Shown: one piece after another, positions 9,308 to 18,701 of the stretch
How positions within the stretch are numbered: position 1 is the first letter of the stretch
How the letters are laid out: each line of letters begins with the position of its first letter
Assembly: GCA_020445765.1 (NCBI GenBank)
Contig: JAGRFY010000016.1
Span: forward strand, 1-64,000
From: Rhodocyclaceae bacterium
GTDB lineage: Bacteria; Pseudomonadota; Gammaproteobacteria; Burkholderiales; Rhodocyclaceae
Direction of reading: 5' to 3'
DNA: 64,000 bases
The notes under the pieces: model-generated
Databases searched by the model: none
What the model was told of the DNA's origin: nothing
What the model saw: the letters and a program-made list of their open reading frames with translations, nothing else
Program-made: the position numbers and the translations under genes

Positions 9308-10414
9308 ATGGACAAGCCGACGATCTACCTGGTGGCGGGGGCGCGCCCCAATTTCATGAAGATCGCGCCAATCGTGCGTGCGCTCGATGCACACGGTGGG
9401 CTCGCCTACAAGATCATCCATACCGGCCAGCACTACGACCGGGACATGAACGAGGTGTTCTTCGAGGAGTTGGGGATTCCGGCGCCGGACCTGTTCATGG
9501 GGGCCGGCGGCGGCAGCCACGCGCAGCAGACCGCGCGCATCATGACCGCCTTCGAGGAACTGTGCGAGACGCAGCCGCCGGCCTGCGTGCTGGTGGTCGG
9601 TGACGTCAATTCGACACTGGCCTGCTCGATCGTCGCCAAGAAGGCCTGCATACCGGTGGCCCACGTCGAGGCAGGCCTGCGCAGCGGTGACCGCCGGATG
9701 CCGGAAGAGATCAACCGCCTGGTCACCGACGCGATCAGCGACTGGTTCTTCGTCACCGAACCGAGCGGTCGCGCACATCTGCTGCGCGAGGGCAAGGATG
9801 CACAGGACGTGCACTATGTTGGCCACGTCATGGTGGATAACTTGCTCCACCAGGCCGCCCGCCTCGGCCAAATCGAAACCGCGGGTTTCGAGACGGCAGC
9901 GTTCAAGGAGGCCAATCCGGCCTATGGCGTGGTCACGCTGCATCGCCCATCGAACGTCGATGACGCCGCCACCTTCGCCCGCATCGGCGGCGCGCTGCGA
10001 CGGCTGTCGCAGCGGCTGCCGCTGATCTTTCCGGTGCATCCGCGTACCCGGGGGAACCTTGAGCGCTTCGGCATCGATTTGGGTGACCGTGTATCGCTGG
10101 TCGGTCCGCGCGCCTACATGGAGTTCCTGAATCTCTGGAAGGATGCTGTGGTGGTGCTGACCGACAGCGGCGGCCTGCAGGAGGAGACCACTGCACTGGG
10201 CGTGCCGTGCGTGACGATACGCGAGAACACCGAACGCCCGGTGACGATCGACGAAGGGAGCAATGTGCTGGTCGGCACCGACGCCGAGCGTATCGTCGCC
10301 GAGGCGTTGAAAGCCTGCGACGGGCAGGGCAAGCGCGGCCGCAAGCCCGAACTTTGGGACGGCCGGGCGGCCGAGCGCATCGTGGACATCCTCGCCGGAT
10401 TGTTGCGGGCCTGA
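9308..10414 (+). CDS. wecB: UDP-N-acetylglucosamine 2-epimerase (non-hydrolysing)
   Basis: This is a 368-residue GT-B-fold epimerase interconverting UDP-GlcNAc and UDP-ManNAc. Family marks include the opening GARPNFMKIAPI, the HTGQHYD motif, HVEAGLRSGD, the HRPSNVD stretch, and TDSGGLQEE near the C-terminus that binds the UDP moiety. Length is normal. No wecC-type UDP-ManNAc dehydrogenase is adjacent, so ManNAc may be used as such or oxidised by an enzyme encoded elsewhere. The start ATG is 10 bases after the previous gene. Confidence 0.94.
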   Translation: MDKPTIYLVAGARPNFMKIAPIVRALDAHGGLAYKIIHTGQHYDRDMNEVFFEELGIPAPDLFMGAGGGSHAQQTARIMTAFEELCETQPPACVLVVGDVNSTLACSIVAKKACIPVAHVEAGLRSGDRRMPEEINRLVTDAISDWFFVTEPSGRAHLLREGKDAQDVHYVGHVMVDNLLHQAARLGQIETAGFETAAFKEANPAYGVVTLHRPSNVDDAATFARIGGALRRLSQRLPLIFPVHPRTRGNLERFGIDLGDRVSLVGPRAYMEFLNLWKDAVVVLTDSGGLQEETTALGVPCVTIRENTERPVTIDEGSNVLVGTDAERIVAEALKACDGQGKRGRKPELWDGRAAERIVDILAGLLRA

Positions 10415-10536
10415 GGGCAAGTGTCGCAATACTTTGTCATCATTGGCCCGGCACGCCGTTGCCGCTTGGTCGCCGGATCGATCAAGCTGCGTGCTTGTTG
10501 TCCCCAACCGGATGCCGAACAATCGAGCCGATTCAG

Positions 10537-11967
10537 ATGCTGATACCCATGATTCTCTCCGGCGGCGCCGGCACGCGCCTGTGGCCGGTTTCCCGCGAAA
10601 GCCATCCAAAACCCTTCATGCGACTGGCCGACGGCCAATCGCTGCTCGGGCTCACCTACCGGCGCGCCCTCGCATGCGACGATCTCGGCGAGATCATCAC
10701 GATCACCAATCGCGACTACTATTTCCAGACCCGTGACGTGTGGTCCGAACTCGGCAGTGCTGCGGCCTGCCCTGCACGCTATCTGCTCGAGCCGATCGGA
10801 CGCAACACCGCACCAGCAATTCTCGCCGGCGCCCTCGACGTCCAGGCGCGTCACGGCGATGACGCGGTGCTACTGGTATTGCCCGCCGACCACCTGATCC
10901 GAGACGAAGACGCATTCGCCGAAGATGTGGCGCGGGCAGCGGCGCTGGCGCGCGCTGGCCGCTTGGTCACTTTCGGCATTCGTCCGACCCGGCCGGAAAC
11001 GGGTTTTGGATACATCAGAGCCGGCCAGGCGGTGGCCGGCAGTGACGGATACGGGGTGCTCGGCTTCATCGAGAAGCCGGACGTCGACACGGCGCGTGGG
11101 ATGATCGAGGACGGCGGTTATTACTGGAACTCGGGCATGTTCTGCTTTTCCGCCGGCTGCCTCGTCAAGGCCTTCGCGGATATCGCGCCGGAAATGTTGA
11201 CTTCGGCCAGTCGTTGTCGCTCGGCGACCATCGACGAGCCCGGGCAGCGCTACGTCGAACTCGATCGCGACAGCTTTGCCGCGATGGAAAACATTTCGAT
11301 CGACTACGCGATCATGGAGAAGGCCGACAACGTCGCCGTCGTGCCGGCGACTTTCGACTGGAGCGATATCGGCTCATGGACCGCGCTCGCCGAACTGACC
11401 CACGCCGACCGCGACGGAAACCGCGTCCAGGGCGACACGGTACTGGTGGGCAGTCGCGGCTGCTTCGTCCAGAGCGATGATCGCACCGTCGCCGCCGTCG
11501 GCGTCGAGGACCTGGTCGTGATCGACACCGCCGATGCATTGCTGGTGGCCCATCGCGACCGGGTGCAGGAGGTCAAGGAGGTCGTCGCACGCCTCAAGAA
11601 GAGCGGTCACGAGGCCTACAAGCTGCACCGCACGGTGTTTCGCCCGTGGGGTTCCTATACCGTGCTGGAAAATGGCAGTCGCTACAAGATCAAGCGCATC
11701 GAGGTGAAGCCGGGCGAATCGCTGTCGCTGCAGATGCATCATCATCGCTCGGAACACTGGATCGTGGTCAGCGGGATGGCGCGGGTGGTCAATGGCGAGG
11801 ACGAGTTCTTCGTGCGGCCGAACGAATCGACCTACATCCCCGCCGGCCACAAGCACCGTCTTGAGAATCCAGGCGTGGTCAATCTGGTGATGATCGAGGT
11901 ACAGAGCGGCGAGTACCTGGGCGAAGACGACATCGTGCGCTTCAGCGACGTCTACGGGCGGGCCTGA
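10537..11967 (+). CDS. manC: Mannose-1-phosphate guanylyltransferase / mannose-6-phosphate isomerase
   Basis: This 476-residue bifunctional type II enzyme feeds GDP-mannose synthesis. The N-terminal nucleotidyltransferase domain starts MLIPMILSGGAGTRLWPVSR and includes the FVEKP-equivalent FIEKPD and ENISIDYAIMEK stretches. The C-terminal cupin isomerase domain (from about 365) contains RPWGSYTVLE, the QMHHHRSEHW metal-site cluster and IPAGHKHRLEN. I chose the ATG at 10537 because it is the family N-terminus; the frame is open upstream but that part overlaps wecB. Neither phosphomannomutase nor GDP-mannose dehydratase is in this window. The 122 bases before it show no clear promoter. Confidence 0.94.
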   Translation: MLIPMILSGGAGTRLWPVSRESHPKPFMRLADGQSLLGLTYRRALACDDLGEIITITNRDYYFQTRDVWSELGSAAACPARYLLEPIGRNTAPAILAGALDVQARHGDDAVLLVLPADHLIRDEDAFAEDVARAAALARAGRLVTFGIRPTRPETGFGYIRAGQAVAGSDGYGVLGFIEKPDVDTARGMIEDGGYYWNSGMFCFSAGCLVKAFADIAPEMLTSASRCRSATIDEPGQRYVELDRDSFAAMENISIDYAIMEKADNVAVVPATFDWSDIGSWTALAELTHADRDGNRVQGDTVLVGSRGCFVQSDDRTVAAVGVEDLVVIDTADALLVAHRDRVQEVKEVVARLKKSGHEAYKLHRTVFRPWGSYTVLENGSRYKIKRIEVKPGESLSLQMHHHRSEHWIVVSGMARVVNGEDEFFVRPNESTYIPAGHKHRLENPGVVNLVMIEVQSGEYLGEDDIVRFSDVYGRA

Positions 11968-11985
11968 GCAGCGCCCGGCGCAGGC

Positions 11986-12804
11986 ATGGCGATCTACGCA
12001 ATCGGCGACATCCAGGGCTGCTTCGACGAATTTCGTGCGCTGCTCGAGCGGATTCGCTTCGACCCGGCGGGCGACCGCCTGTGGCTGGTGGGCGATCTGG
12101 TCAATCGAGGGCCCGGCTCGCTCGAGGTCTTGCGCCTGGTTCGCGACCTCGGCGAGGTCGTGACCGCGGTGCTGGGCAATCACGACCTCTACCTGCTGAT
12201 GGTGGCGGCCGGATTTCGCAAGCGGGGCAAGGACGATACGCTGGCGGCGGTGCTCGCCGCACCGGACCGTGTGCCGCTGCTCGACTGGCTCGCACGACGT
12301 CCGCTGATGCACGTCGAAGACGGCTTCGCGCTGGTGCATGCGGGTCTGGTGCCGCAATGGTCGGTGCCGGTGGCCCGGGCGCTTGCAGGCGAGGTCGAAG
12401 GTGCGCTGCGTGGCCCCCGCAGCAAGGTCTTCCTCGAACAACTCCACGGCAACCGCCCGGATCGCTGGGAGGATCGGCTGAAGGGCCAGGACCGTCTGCG
12501 CTTCATCGTCAATGCAATGACGCGGATGCGTTTCTGCAGTGCCGGCGGACGTCTGCAGTTTGGCGCCAAGGGGCCTCCGGGGAGCCAACCCAAGGGATTG
12601 CTGCCCTGGTTCGACGTGCCGCATCGTGCCAGTCGGACCCATACCATCGTCTGCGGCCATTGGTCGGCTCTCGGATTTCGTCGGGAACTGGGCTTGCTCG
12701 CTCTCGACAGCGGCTGCCTGTGGGGCGGCGACCTGACCGCAGTACGGCTCGACGATGGCCTGGTGTTTCGCGAACCGGCACGCAAGAACCGCCTCGCGTC
12801 GTGA
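11986..12804 (+). CDS. apaH: Symmetrical bis(5'-nucleosyl)-tetraphosphatase
   Basis: This 272-residue metallophosphatase of the PPP family hydrolyses Ap4A to two ADP. Metal-site motifs appear in order near the N-terminus: GDIQGCFDE, GDLVNRGPGS and GNHDLY, with a later CGHWSALG histidine motif. The length matches ApaH. It sits inside a glycan gene run, 18 bases after manC, so it may simply be co-transcribed; the enzyme itself has a general role in dinucleoside polyphosphate turnover and stress rather than in glycan synthesis. Confidence 0.94.
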   Translation: MAIYAIGDIQGCFDEFRALLERIRFDPAGDRLWLVGDLVNRGPGSLEVLRLVRDLGEVVTAVLGNHDLYLLMVAAGFRKRGKDDTLAAVLAAPDRVPLLDWLARRPLMHVEDGFALVHAGLVPQWSVPVARALAGEVEGALRGPRSKVFLEQLHGNRPDRWEDRLKGQDRLRFIVNAMTRMRFCSAGGRLQFGAKGPPGSQPKGLLPWFDVPHRASRTHTIVCGHWSALGFRRELGLLALDSGCLWGGDLTAVRLDDGLVFREPARKNRLAS

Positions 12805-12908
12805 CCGGGTGGTCTGCGGCGCTTCGGCGAAACGCGGCGACGCGCTACCATTGATGAATTTTACTTGGTGGCGACGAGGTCGCGTGGCGGCCGTCCCATA
12901 CCCGACAC

Positions 12909-13676
12909 GTGGCAAGCTCCCTCGACATTCAGATCGTATCGCACGGCACCCCTGAACTGGTGCGGACGCTACTCGCCGATCTGAGCGGCCTGCCGGCGCA
13001 CATCCACCTGCTCGAGAATCTCGCCGATGCCCCGGAGGCATCGGCCGAACGACCGGCGCTGCGACACGCGGACCGCCAGCCTCGCGGCTTCGCCGCCAAT
13101 CACAACCTGCTGGCCAGCCGCGGTGATGCCGAGTTCATCGCGATACTCAATCCGGACCTGCACCTCGACGCGGCCGTGTTCGAGGGGCTGCTGTCGGCAT
13201 TCGACGATCCGGCAGTCGGTATCGTGGCACCGCGCGTGCAAGCCCCCGACGGCGCCATCGCCGATAACGCTCGGCGGGTGCTGACGCCCGCCCGCCTGCT
13301 GCGCGACCGGCTCCATCCGGTCCGTCGGCGCAGCGACTATCCGGACGCCGACCACCCCTGCGAGCCGGACTGGGTCGCCGGCATGTGCCTGTTGGTCCGT
13401 CGTCGGGCATTCGACGAACTGGGCGGATTCGATGCCGGCTACCGCATGTACTGCGAGGACATGGACCTCTGTGTGCGGGCCTGGCAGCGCGGATGGAAGG
13501 TGCGCTGCCTGCCCGCGCGCGGCATCGTCCATGATGCCCGCCGGGCGAGCCTGCGCGACCCCGGGCATTTCGTCTGGCACGTGGCAAGCCTGCTGCGCTT
13601 CTGGCGGTCGCCGGCCTACCGCAGCTTCGTCACAGGGCCGCCGGCAGGTCGAAGTCATGCTGCGGGGAGGTCGTGA
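12909..13676 (+). CDS. GT2-family glycosyltransferase, rhamnosyltransferase-like
   Basis: This is a 255-residue soluble GT-A-fold enzyme. It shows a short nucleotide-binding opening (SLDIQIVSHGT), the asparagine-rich GFAANHNLL element, a metal-binding strand IAILNPDLHL and the acceptor-site segment MYCEDMDLCVRAWQRGW. The pattern NPD plus EDMDL resembles WbbL-type rhamnosyltransferases, which fits the nearby rfb genes and wecA. The start is GTG at 12909. A -10-like TACCAT at 12846-12851 lies upstream without a clear -35. The stop TGA is immediately followed by the wecA ATG. Donor and acceptor sugars cannot be fixed from the sequence. Confidence 0.85.
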   Translation: MASSLDIQIVSHGTPELVRTLLADLSGLPAHIHLLENLADAPEASAERPALRHADRQPRGFAANHNLLASRGDAEFIAILNPDLHLDAAVFEGLLSAFDDPAVGIVAPRVQAPDGAIADNARRVLTPARLLRDRLHPVRRRSDYPDADHPCEPDWVAGMCLLVRRRAFDELGGFDAGYRMYCEDMDLCVRAWQRGWKVRCLPARGIVHDARRASLRDPGHFVWHVASLLRFWRSPAYRSFVTGPPAGRSHAAGRS

Positions 13677-14777
13677 ATGCGTGAGGTGGCGATGGTATTC
13701 GCGTCGGCGGCTTTCGTCGCCGTGCTGATCCAGGCATTGAGGCCTGCGGCCTTGCGCGTCGGTCTGGTCGACTCGCCGGGCGGGCGCAAGCGCCATCAAG
13801 GTTCGATACCGTTGATCGGCGGTGTCGCGATCGTGCTCTCGTTCGCGCTGTCGAGCCTGATCTTCGTGCCGATCGTGGCCCCCTATCGGCCCTTGTTCGT
13901 CGGCCTCGCGCTGCTGGTGATCATCGGCGTCATGGACGACCTGCGGGAACTGGCGCCGCGCAACAAACTCGCCCATCAATTCATCGCCGCGGTGCTGATG
14001 ACCTCGTGGGGCGGCAACTACCTGCGCGACCTCGGCATGCTGTGGGGAAACGCGATCTTCGACCTGCAGGACTGGGGCATCCCGTTCACACTGTTCGCGA
14101 CGCTGTCGGTGGTCAACGCCTACAACATGAGCGACGGGGTGGACGGTCTGGCCGGTGGCTGGGCACTGATCACCTTCGCGATGATGGCCTATCTCGGCGA
14201 CCTCACCGGGCAGCAGGAACTGGCGTCGTTCTCGCTGATCCTGGCCGGCTGCCTGGCGGGCTTTCTGGTGTTCAACCTGCGCCATCCGTGGCGCCAGCGC
14301 GCCGCGGTGTTTCTGGGCGATGCCGGCAGCATGGCGATCGGTTTCCTGGTGGTGTGGTTCTCGGTCGAATTGACCCAGCCGGTCGGGCCGGACGAAGTCC
14401 GTGTACCGCCAGTGGTGATGCTGTGGGTGTGCGGACTGGCGCTGATCGACATGTTCGCGGTCACTTTGCGGCGGATGAGCAAGCGGCGGAACCCGTTGCA
14501 TCCGGATCGCACCCATCTCCACCACGTGCTGATCCGCATCGGTTTTTCGGACAGGCGGGTAGTATTCTTCCTGATGCTGGTGAATGCCTTGCTCGGCATG
14601 GTCGGTCTTGCCGGTTGGCACTATCGCGTCTCCGAACTGGCGCTGTTCCTCGGATTCCTGGCGCTCACCGGTGCCTATCTGTACGCGGCCAGCCACGCCT
14701 GGCGGCTGTCACGCTTTGCCAGGAGACACCTGCGGCGCAATGGCGCCGCGCAGCGGCAGCAGCATACGGAGCAGTGA
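13677..14777 (+). CDS. wecA: Undecaprenyl-phosphate GlcNAc-1-phosphate transferase (MraY/WecA family)
   Basis: This 366-residue polytopic inner-membrane protein has about ten to eleven hydrophobic segments. It belongs to the polyprenyl-phosphate N-acetylhexosamine-1-phosphate transferases that start glycan assembly on undecaprenyl phosphate. Visible family motifs are GGRKRHQGSIPLIGG, GVMDDLRELAPRNK, YNMSDGVDGLAGGW and the C-terminal cytosolic HPDRTHLHHVL histidine cluster that favours WecA over MraY. It follows the GT2 gene with no gap and the secretion gene gspE starts two bases after its stop, so the glycan and secretion genes could share a transcript. Confidence 0.9.
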   Translation: MREVAMVFASAAFVAVLIQALRPAALRVGLVDSPGGRKRHQGSIPLIGGVAIVLSFALSSLIFVPIVAPYRPLFVGLALLVIIGVMDDLRELAPRNKLAHQFIAAVLMTSWGGNYLRDLGMLWGNAIFDLQDWGIPFTLFATLSVVNAYNMSDGVDGLAGGWALITFAMMAYLGDLTGQQELASFSLILAGCLAGFLVFNLRHPWRQRAAVFLGDAGSMAIGFLVVWFSVELTQPVGPDEVRVPPVVMLWVCGLALIDMFAVTLRRMSKRRNPLHPDRTHLHHVLIRIGFSDRRVVFFLMLVNALLGMVGLAGWHYRVSELALFLGFLALTGAYLYAASHAWRLSRFARRHLRRNGAAQRQQHTEQ

Positions 14778-14779
14778 GG

Positions 14780-16513
14780 ATGGCAGCAGACGAGGCCCTT
14801 GAGAGTCGGTCGGACACGATGGCGCACCCGCAGCAGCAACGCATCGGCGAAATGCTGGTGGCCGCCGGCAAGCTCGCAGCCCGCGATCTGGAACACGCAC
14901 TTGCGGCACAGACTGAAATGCAGGATCTGCTCGGGAGAATCCTGGTGCGCCTGGGTCTGCTTGCCGAGAGCGATCTTGCCCAGGTGCTGGCACGGCAGCT
15001 GGACGTCCCGCTGGCGACCGCCGGCGCCTTCCCGGAGGATCTGCTGCCGGTCGATGGGCTCGCGCCCGAGTATCTCAGAATGCATCGCCTGTTGCCGCTG
15101 GCGGTGGAGGACGGAATCCTTCGGATCGCCATGGCGACGCCGCAGGATCCCTTTCTGGTCAAGGCGGTGCGGCTTGCCAGCGGATTGAAGGTGGCGCCGG
15201 CGCTGGGGCTGGAGTCCGAGATCGACGCCGCGCTCGAACGCTATTTCGAGGAACCCGACAACGACGAAGCCGCGAGCGAGCACCCGCGCGATGCCGGCGA
15301 CAGCGAGTTCGTCGAGCATCTTCGCGATCTCGCGACCGAGGCGCCGGTGATCCGGCTGGTCAACCAGATCATCGGTCGCGTCGTCGACCTGCGAGCCTCG
15401 GACATCCACCTGGAGCCATTCGAGGACACCCTTCAGGTGCGCTATCGGATCGATGGCGTGCTGCGCAACGATGCGCCGGTGGCGATCGACATGGCGGCCG
15501 CAGTGACTTCGCGGATCAAGCTGATGGCCCACCTCAACATTGCCGAACGGCGCCTGCCGCAGGACGGACGGATCAAGACGCGAATCAAGGGCCGCGAAAT
15601 CGACCTCAGGGTGTCGACCTTGCCGACGGTCCACGGCGAGAGCGTCGTGATCCGGGTTCTAGACCGCGCCAGCGTGCGCATCGAACTCGAGAAGATGGGT
15701 TTTGCGAGCGACATCCTTACCCGTTTCCGGGATCTCCTGGCCCGACCCCACGGCATCCTGCTGGTCACCGGCCCGACCGGCTCGGGCAAGACCACGACGC
15801 TGTATGCGTCGCTGACCAAGCTGGATTCGGCAGCGCTCAAGATCGTCACGGTGGAGGATCCGGTCGAGTACCAGCTCGGCGGCATCAACCAGGTCCAGGT
15901 GCAGTCGCAGATCGGGCTCGATTTCGCGCAGTCGTTGCGTTCGATCCTGCGCCAGGATCCGGACGTGATCATGATCGGCGAGATGCGTGACGGAGAAACC
16001 GCACAGATCGCCGTGCAGTCGGCACTGACCGGCCATCTGGTGCTGTCCACACTGCACACCAATACCGCAGCCGGCGCGGTGGTGCGCCTGGTGGACATGG
16101 GCATCGAGCGCTATCTGATCACGTCCACGTTGAATGGCGTGTTGTCACAGCGCCTGGTCCGGCGCCTGTGTCCCGACTGTCGCGAAGCGGTCGATCTCGA
16201 CGCTGCGCAGGCGTCGGCCGCCGGGCTGGCCCGCTTTCTCGGCAGAGACGGTGGTCGGATCTTCCGCGCCGCGGGTTGCCCTGCATGCAAGCACACCGGC
16301 TATCTCGGGCGCACTTCGATCCATGAGCTGCTGCCGATCGACGATGCCATGGTGAACGCCATCCTCGAAGGTGAGGACGCCACCGCACTGCACGCGCTGG
16401 CGCGCCGGCGCGGCATGCGGACCCTGTTCGAGGATGGCCTGCGCAAGGTCGCCGAGGGCGTCACCTCGCTCGAGGAGGTCGCCAGGGTGACGCAGGACCA
16501 GCAGGATGAGTGA
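14780..16513 (+). CDS. gspE: Type II secretion system ATPase GspE
   Basis: This is a 577-residue cytoplasmic secretion ATPase that powers pseudopilus assembly. It has an N-terminal MshEN-like domain, a Walker A loop GPTGSGKTT (about residues 331-339), the aspartate box region, Walker B DVIMIGEMRD, and the zinc-binding tetracysteine C464/C467 and C500/C503 (CPDC and CPAC) seen in GspE and PilB. The ATG at 14780 has a GGAG site eight bases away; an in-frame ATG at 14819 is the alternative. The frame is open much further upstream, but that part is a shadow of wecA. Its stop overlaps gspF by eight bases. It opens the operon E-F-G-H-I-J-K-L-M-N-D. Confidence 0.95.
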   Translation: MAADEALESRSDTMAHPQQQRIGEMLVAAGKLAARDLEHALAAQTEMQDLLGRILVRLGLLAESDLAQVLARQLDVPLATAGAFPEDLLPVDGLAPEYLRMHRLLPLAVEDGILRIAMATPQDPFLVKAVRLASGLKVAPALGLESEIDAALERYFEEPDNDEAASEHPRDAGDSEFVEHLRDLATEAPVIRLVNQIIGRVVDLRASDIHLEPFEDTLQVRYRIDGVLRNDAPVAIDMAAAVTSRIKLMAHLNIAERRLPQDGRIKTRIKGREIDLRVSTLPTVHGESVVIRVLDRASVRIELEKMGFASDILTRFRDLLARPHGILLVTGPTGSGKTTTLYASLTKLDSAALKIVTVEDPVEYQLGGINQVQVQSQIGLDFAQSLRSILRQDPDVIMIGEMRDGETAQIAVQSALTGHLVLSTLHTNTAAGAVVRLVDMGIERYLITSTLNGVLSQRLVRRLCPDCREAVDLDAAQASAAGLARFLGRDGGRIFRAAGCPACKHTGYLGRTSIHELLPIDDAMVNAILEGEDATALHALARRRGMRTLFEDGLRKVAEGVTSLEEVARVTQDQQDE

Positions 16514-17741
16514 GTTCCGCTACCGGGCCGTGCGCGGCGACGGCAGTTTCACCGAAGGCCGGCTGAGTGCGGACAGCCGCAGCGCGGCGCTCGCGCAGAT
16601 CGAACGCATGCGGCTGACGCCGATCGACCTGCTCGAGGCCGGCGACATCGCCACCGGCGGGAGCGGGGCGGTGCCGGCCGGGCGTGTCCGTCGGCTCGGC
16701 GGCAGTCGCATCCGGGCAGTGGACATCGAGGATCTGACGCGCTCGCTGTCGGTGATGCTGCGTTCCGGCGTACCCCTCGACCGCGCCCTCAAGTTGATTG
16801 CCGGGATGGCACAAAAGGAACAGATGGCGCTCGTCGTCGGCGACCTGCATGCGGCGGTCAAGGGCGGCAAGTCGTTCAGCGCGGCACTCGGCGCCCACCG
16901 GGCGCTGTTTGGCGATTTCTACATCAACATGGTGCGGGCGGGGGAGGCCGGCGGGCAGCTGGCCGACGTGCTGACCCGGGTCGGCGAACATCTCGAGCGC
17001 TTCCGGCAACTGCGCGAGGGCGTCGTGTCGGCGATGATCTATCCGATGATCCTGGTGGTCGTCGCGCTGCTCTCGGTGTTTTTGCTGCTGACCTTCGTCG
17101 TGCCGCAGTTCGAGTCGCTGTTCGAGGACATGGGCGACGCCTTGCCACTGCCGACCGCGATCATCGTCGCGGCCGGCCATTTCCTGGGCGACTGGTGGTG
17201 GCTGTTGGCGCTGCTGGTTGCCTGGCTGGTTTGGGGTTGGCGGCGCTACGTGCATACCGATCGCGGGCGCCACTGGAAGGACCGCAAGCTACTGGCGCTG
17301 CCATTGATCGGCGATCTGATCCGCAAGTACGAAGTCACGCGATTTTCGCGCAGCATGGGTACATTGCTCGGTGGTGGCGTATCGATCGTGCAGGCGGTTC
17401 GTATCGCCGCGCAGACTGTGGCAAACTCGCCGCTTCGACAGGCACTGGAAGGTGTCGCACCGTTCATCAAGAAAGGTGGGCGGATGGCCGACGCGCTGAC
17501 CGAAACCGGATTGTTCACGCCGCTCGCGCTCAACATGGTGCGGCTGGGCGAAGAAACCGGGCGCCTGGATACGATGCTGCTTGAACTCGCGCGGGTTCAC
17601 GATGCCGAAGTTCAGGCCGGCATCAAGCGGGCCCTGACCTTGATCGAACCGATCCTGATTCTCACTCTCGGCGTGTTGATCGCTGCCATCATCGTGTCGA
17701 TCCTGCTGGGCATCCTGTCGGTCAACGATCTGGCTGCCTGA
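16506..17741 (+). CDS. gspF: Type II secretion inner-membrane platform protein GspF
   Basis: This 411-residue integral membrane protein has two homologous cytoplasmic halves, each followed by hydrophobic segments: one membrane stretch near residues 175-195, another near 220-240 and a third close to the C-terminus (about 375-405). The repeated GspF-domain marks are visible as LTRSLSVMLRSGVPLDRAL in the first half and TRFSRSMGTLLGGGVSIVQAV in the second. GspF links the ATPase to the pseudopilus base. Length is normal. The start overlaps the gspE stop. Confidence 0.94.
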   Translation: MSEFRYRAVRGDGSFTEGRLSADSRSAALAQIERMRLTPIDLLEAGDIATGGSGAVPAGRVRRLGGSRIRAVDIEDLTRSLSVMLRSGVPLDRALKLIAGMAQKEQMALVVGDLHAAVKGGKSFSAALGAHRALFGDFYINMVRAGEAGGQLADVLTRVGEHLERFRQLREGVVSAMIYPMILVVVALLSVFLLLTFVVPQFESLFEDMGDALPLPTAIIVAAGHFLGDWWWLLALLVAWLVWGWRRYVHTDRGRHWKDRKLLALPLIGDLIRKYEVTRFSRSMGTLLGGGVSIVQAVRIAAQTVANSPLRQALEGVAPFIKKGGRMADALTETGLFTPLALNMVRLGEETGRLDTMLLELARVHDAEVQAGIKRALTLIEPILILTLGVLIAAIIVSILLGILSVNDLAA

Positions 17742-17785
17742 ATACGTTCGCCCGTCGACCCATTCAAACCACTTTGAGTAATGTG

Positions 17786-18214
17786 ATGACTGACTCCGCA
17801 AGATCCCGCCACCAGGGCTTCACGCTGGTCGAACTGCTGGTCGTGCTGGCCATTCTCGGATTGCTGGCCGGACTCGTCGGGCCGCGCGTGCTCAGTCAGC
17901 TCGGTGGTGCCAAGAGCAAGACCGCGAACGTTCAGATCAAGGACTTCGAGCAGGCGCTGGAGCTCTACAAGCTCGACGTCGGGCGATTCCCGACCAGCGA
18001 CGAGGGACTCTCCGCGCTGGTCAGCAAACCGGCCACGGCCACCGGATGGAACGGGCCTTACCTGAAGTCCAGCGCTGTGCCGAAGGACCCGTGGGGCCGT
18101 GACTACTTCTATCGTATTCCCGGACGCAGCGCGGAGGTGGACATCCTGTCCCTCGGTGCGGACGGTGCCGAAGGTGGCGAGGGTGAGAACGCCGACATCG
18201 GCAACGCACATTGA
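17786..18214 (+). CDS. gspG: Major pseudopilin GspG
   Basis: This is a 142-residue prepilin-like protein. A short positive leader ends in RHQG, followed by FTLVELLVVLAILGLL with the invariant glutamate at +5; cleavage and methylation by the prepilin peptidase is expected between G and F. The C-terminal half carries the GspG signature FPTSDEGLSALV and WGRDYFYR with a calcium-loop-like ending. ATG 17786 is preferred over an upstream in-frame TTG at 17774 since it gives a normal leader. The peptidase gene gspO is not in this window. Confidence 0.94.
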   Translation: MTDSARSRHQGFTLVELLVVLAILGLLAGLVGPRVLSQLGGAKSKTANVQIKDFEQALELYKLDVGRFPTSDEGLSALVSKPATATGWNGPYLKSSAVPKDPWGRDYFYRIPGRSAEVDILSLGADGAEGGEGENADIGNAH

Positions 18215-18230
18215 GCCCGGCGGTCCGCCG

Positions 18231-18701
18231 TTGCCGGGTGACCTCCGCTCCCGTCGTGCGTCGTGCGGTTTTACGCTGATCGAGCTGATCGTTGCGCTGG
18301 CCGTGGTCGGCCTGCTGCTGGCCGCGGTGCCGGTGGCGATCGAGCGGGCCGCTGACTCCCTGGCCTATCGCTCCGCGGTGCAAGGCATCGCCGCCAGCAT
18401 GCGGGCCGCACGCAATCGAGCGATGACAGACGGTGCGCCGGCAGCCTTCTTCGTCGCCGTCAGCCGCCGCCAGTACGGCGTCGAGGGGGGCGAGTCAGAG
18501 CGCTTTTCCGATCGCCTCGCCGTGACCGCGACCGCCGCCGTCGCCGTCCGGCGGGACGAAGGCGTGCAACGCATCGTATTCATGCCCGACGGCAGTTCTT
18601 CGGGCGGCAGCGTGCAGATCGTGCGCAGCAGCGGCCAGGGCGTGCGGCTTCGCGTGGACTGGCTGCTCGGCCGTATCACCCACGAGCCGCCCGCGTCATG
18701 A
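18231..18701 (+). CDS. gspH: Minor pseudopilin GspH
   Basis: This roughly 156-residue protein has a prepilin-type N-terminus (SCG then FTLIELIVALAVVGLLLAAV), followed by a GspH-like region beginning SMRAARNRAMTDGAPAAFFV. There is no ATG between the gspG stop and the leader, so the start is uncertain; TTG at 18231 gives a reasonable 13-residue basic leader. An ATT at 18210, overlapping gspG, is less likely. The frame is open further upstream inside gspG, which is not credible as leader sequence. The stop overlaps the gspI start (ATGA). Confidence 0.85.
   Translation: MPGDLRSRRASCGFTLIELIVALAVVGLLLAAVPVAIERAADSLAYRSAVQGIAASMRAARNRAMTDGAPAAFFVAVSRRQYGVEGGESERFSDRLAVTATAAVAVRRDEGVQRIVFMPDGSSSGGSVQIVRSSGQGVRLRVDWLLGRITHEPPAS

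Noticed and set aside
11374..13041. Long open frame (555 codons) on the minus strand opposite manC, apaH and the GT2 gene
   Set aside because: It is antisense to well-supported genes on the plus strand and has shadow-like composition.
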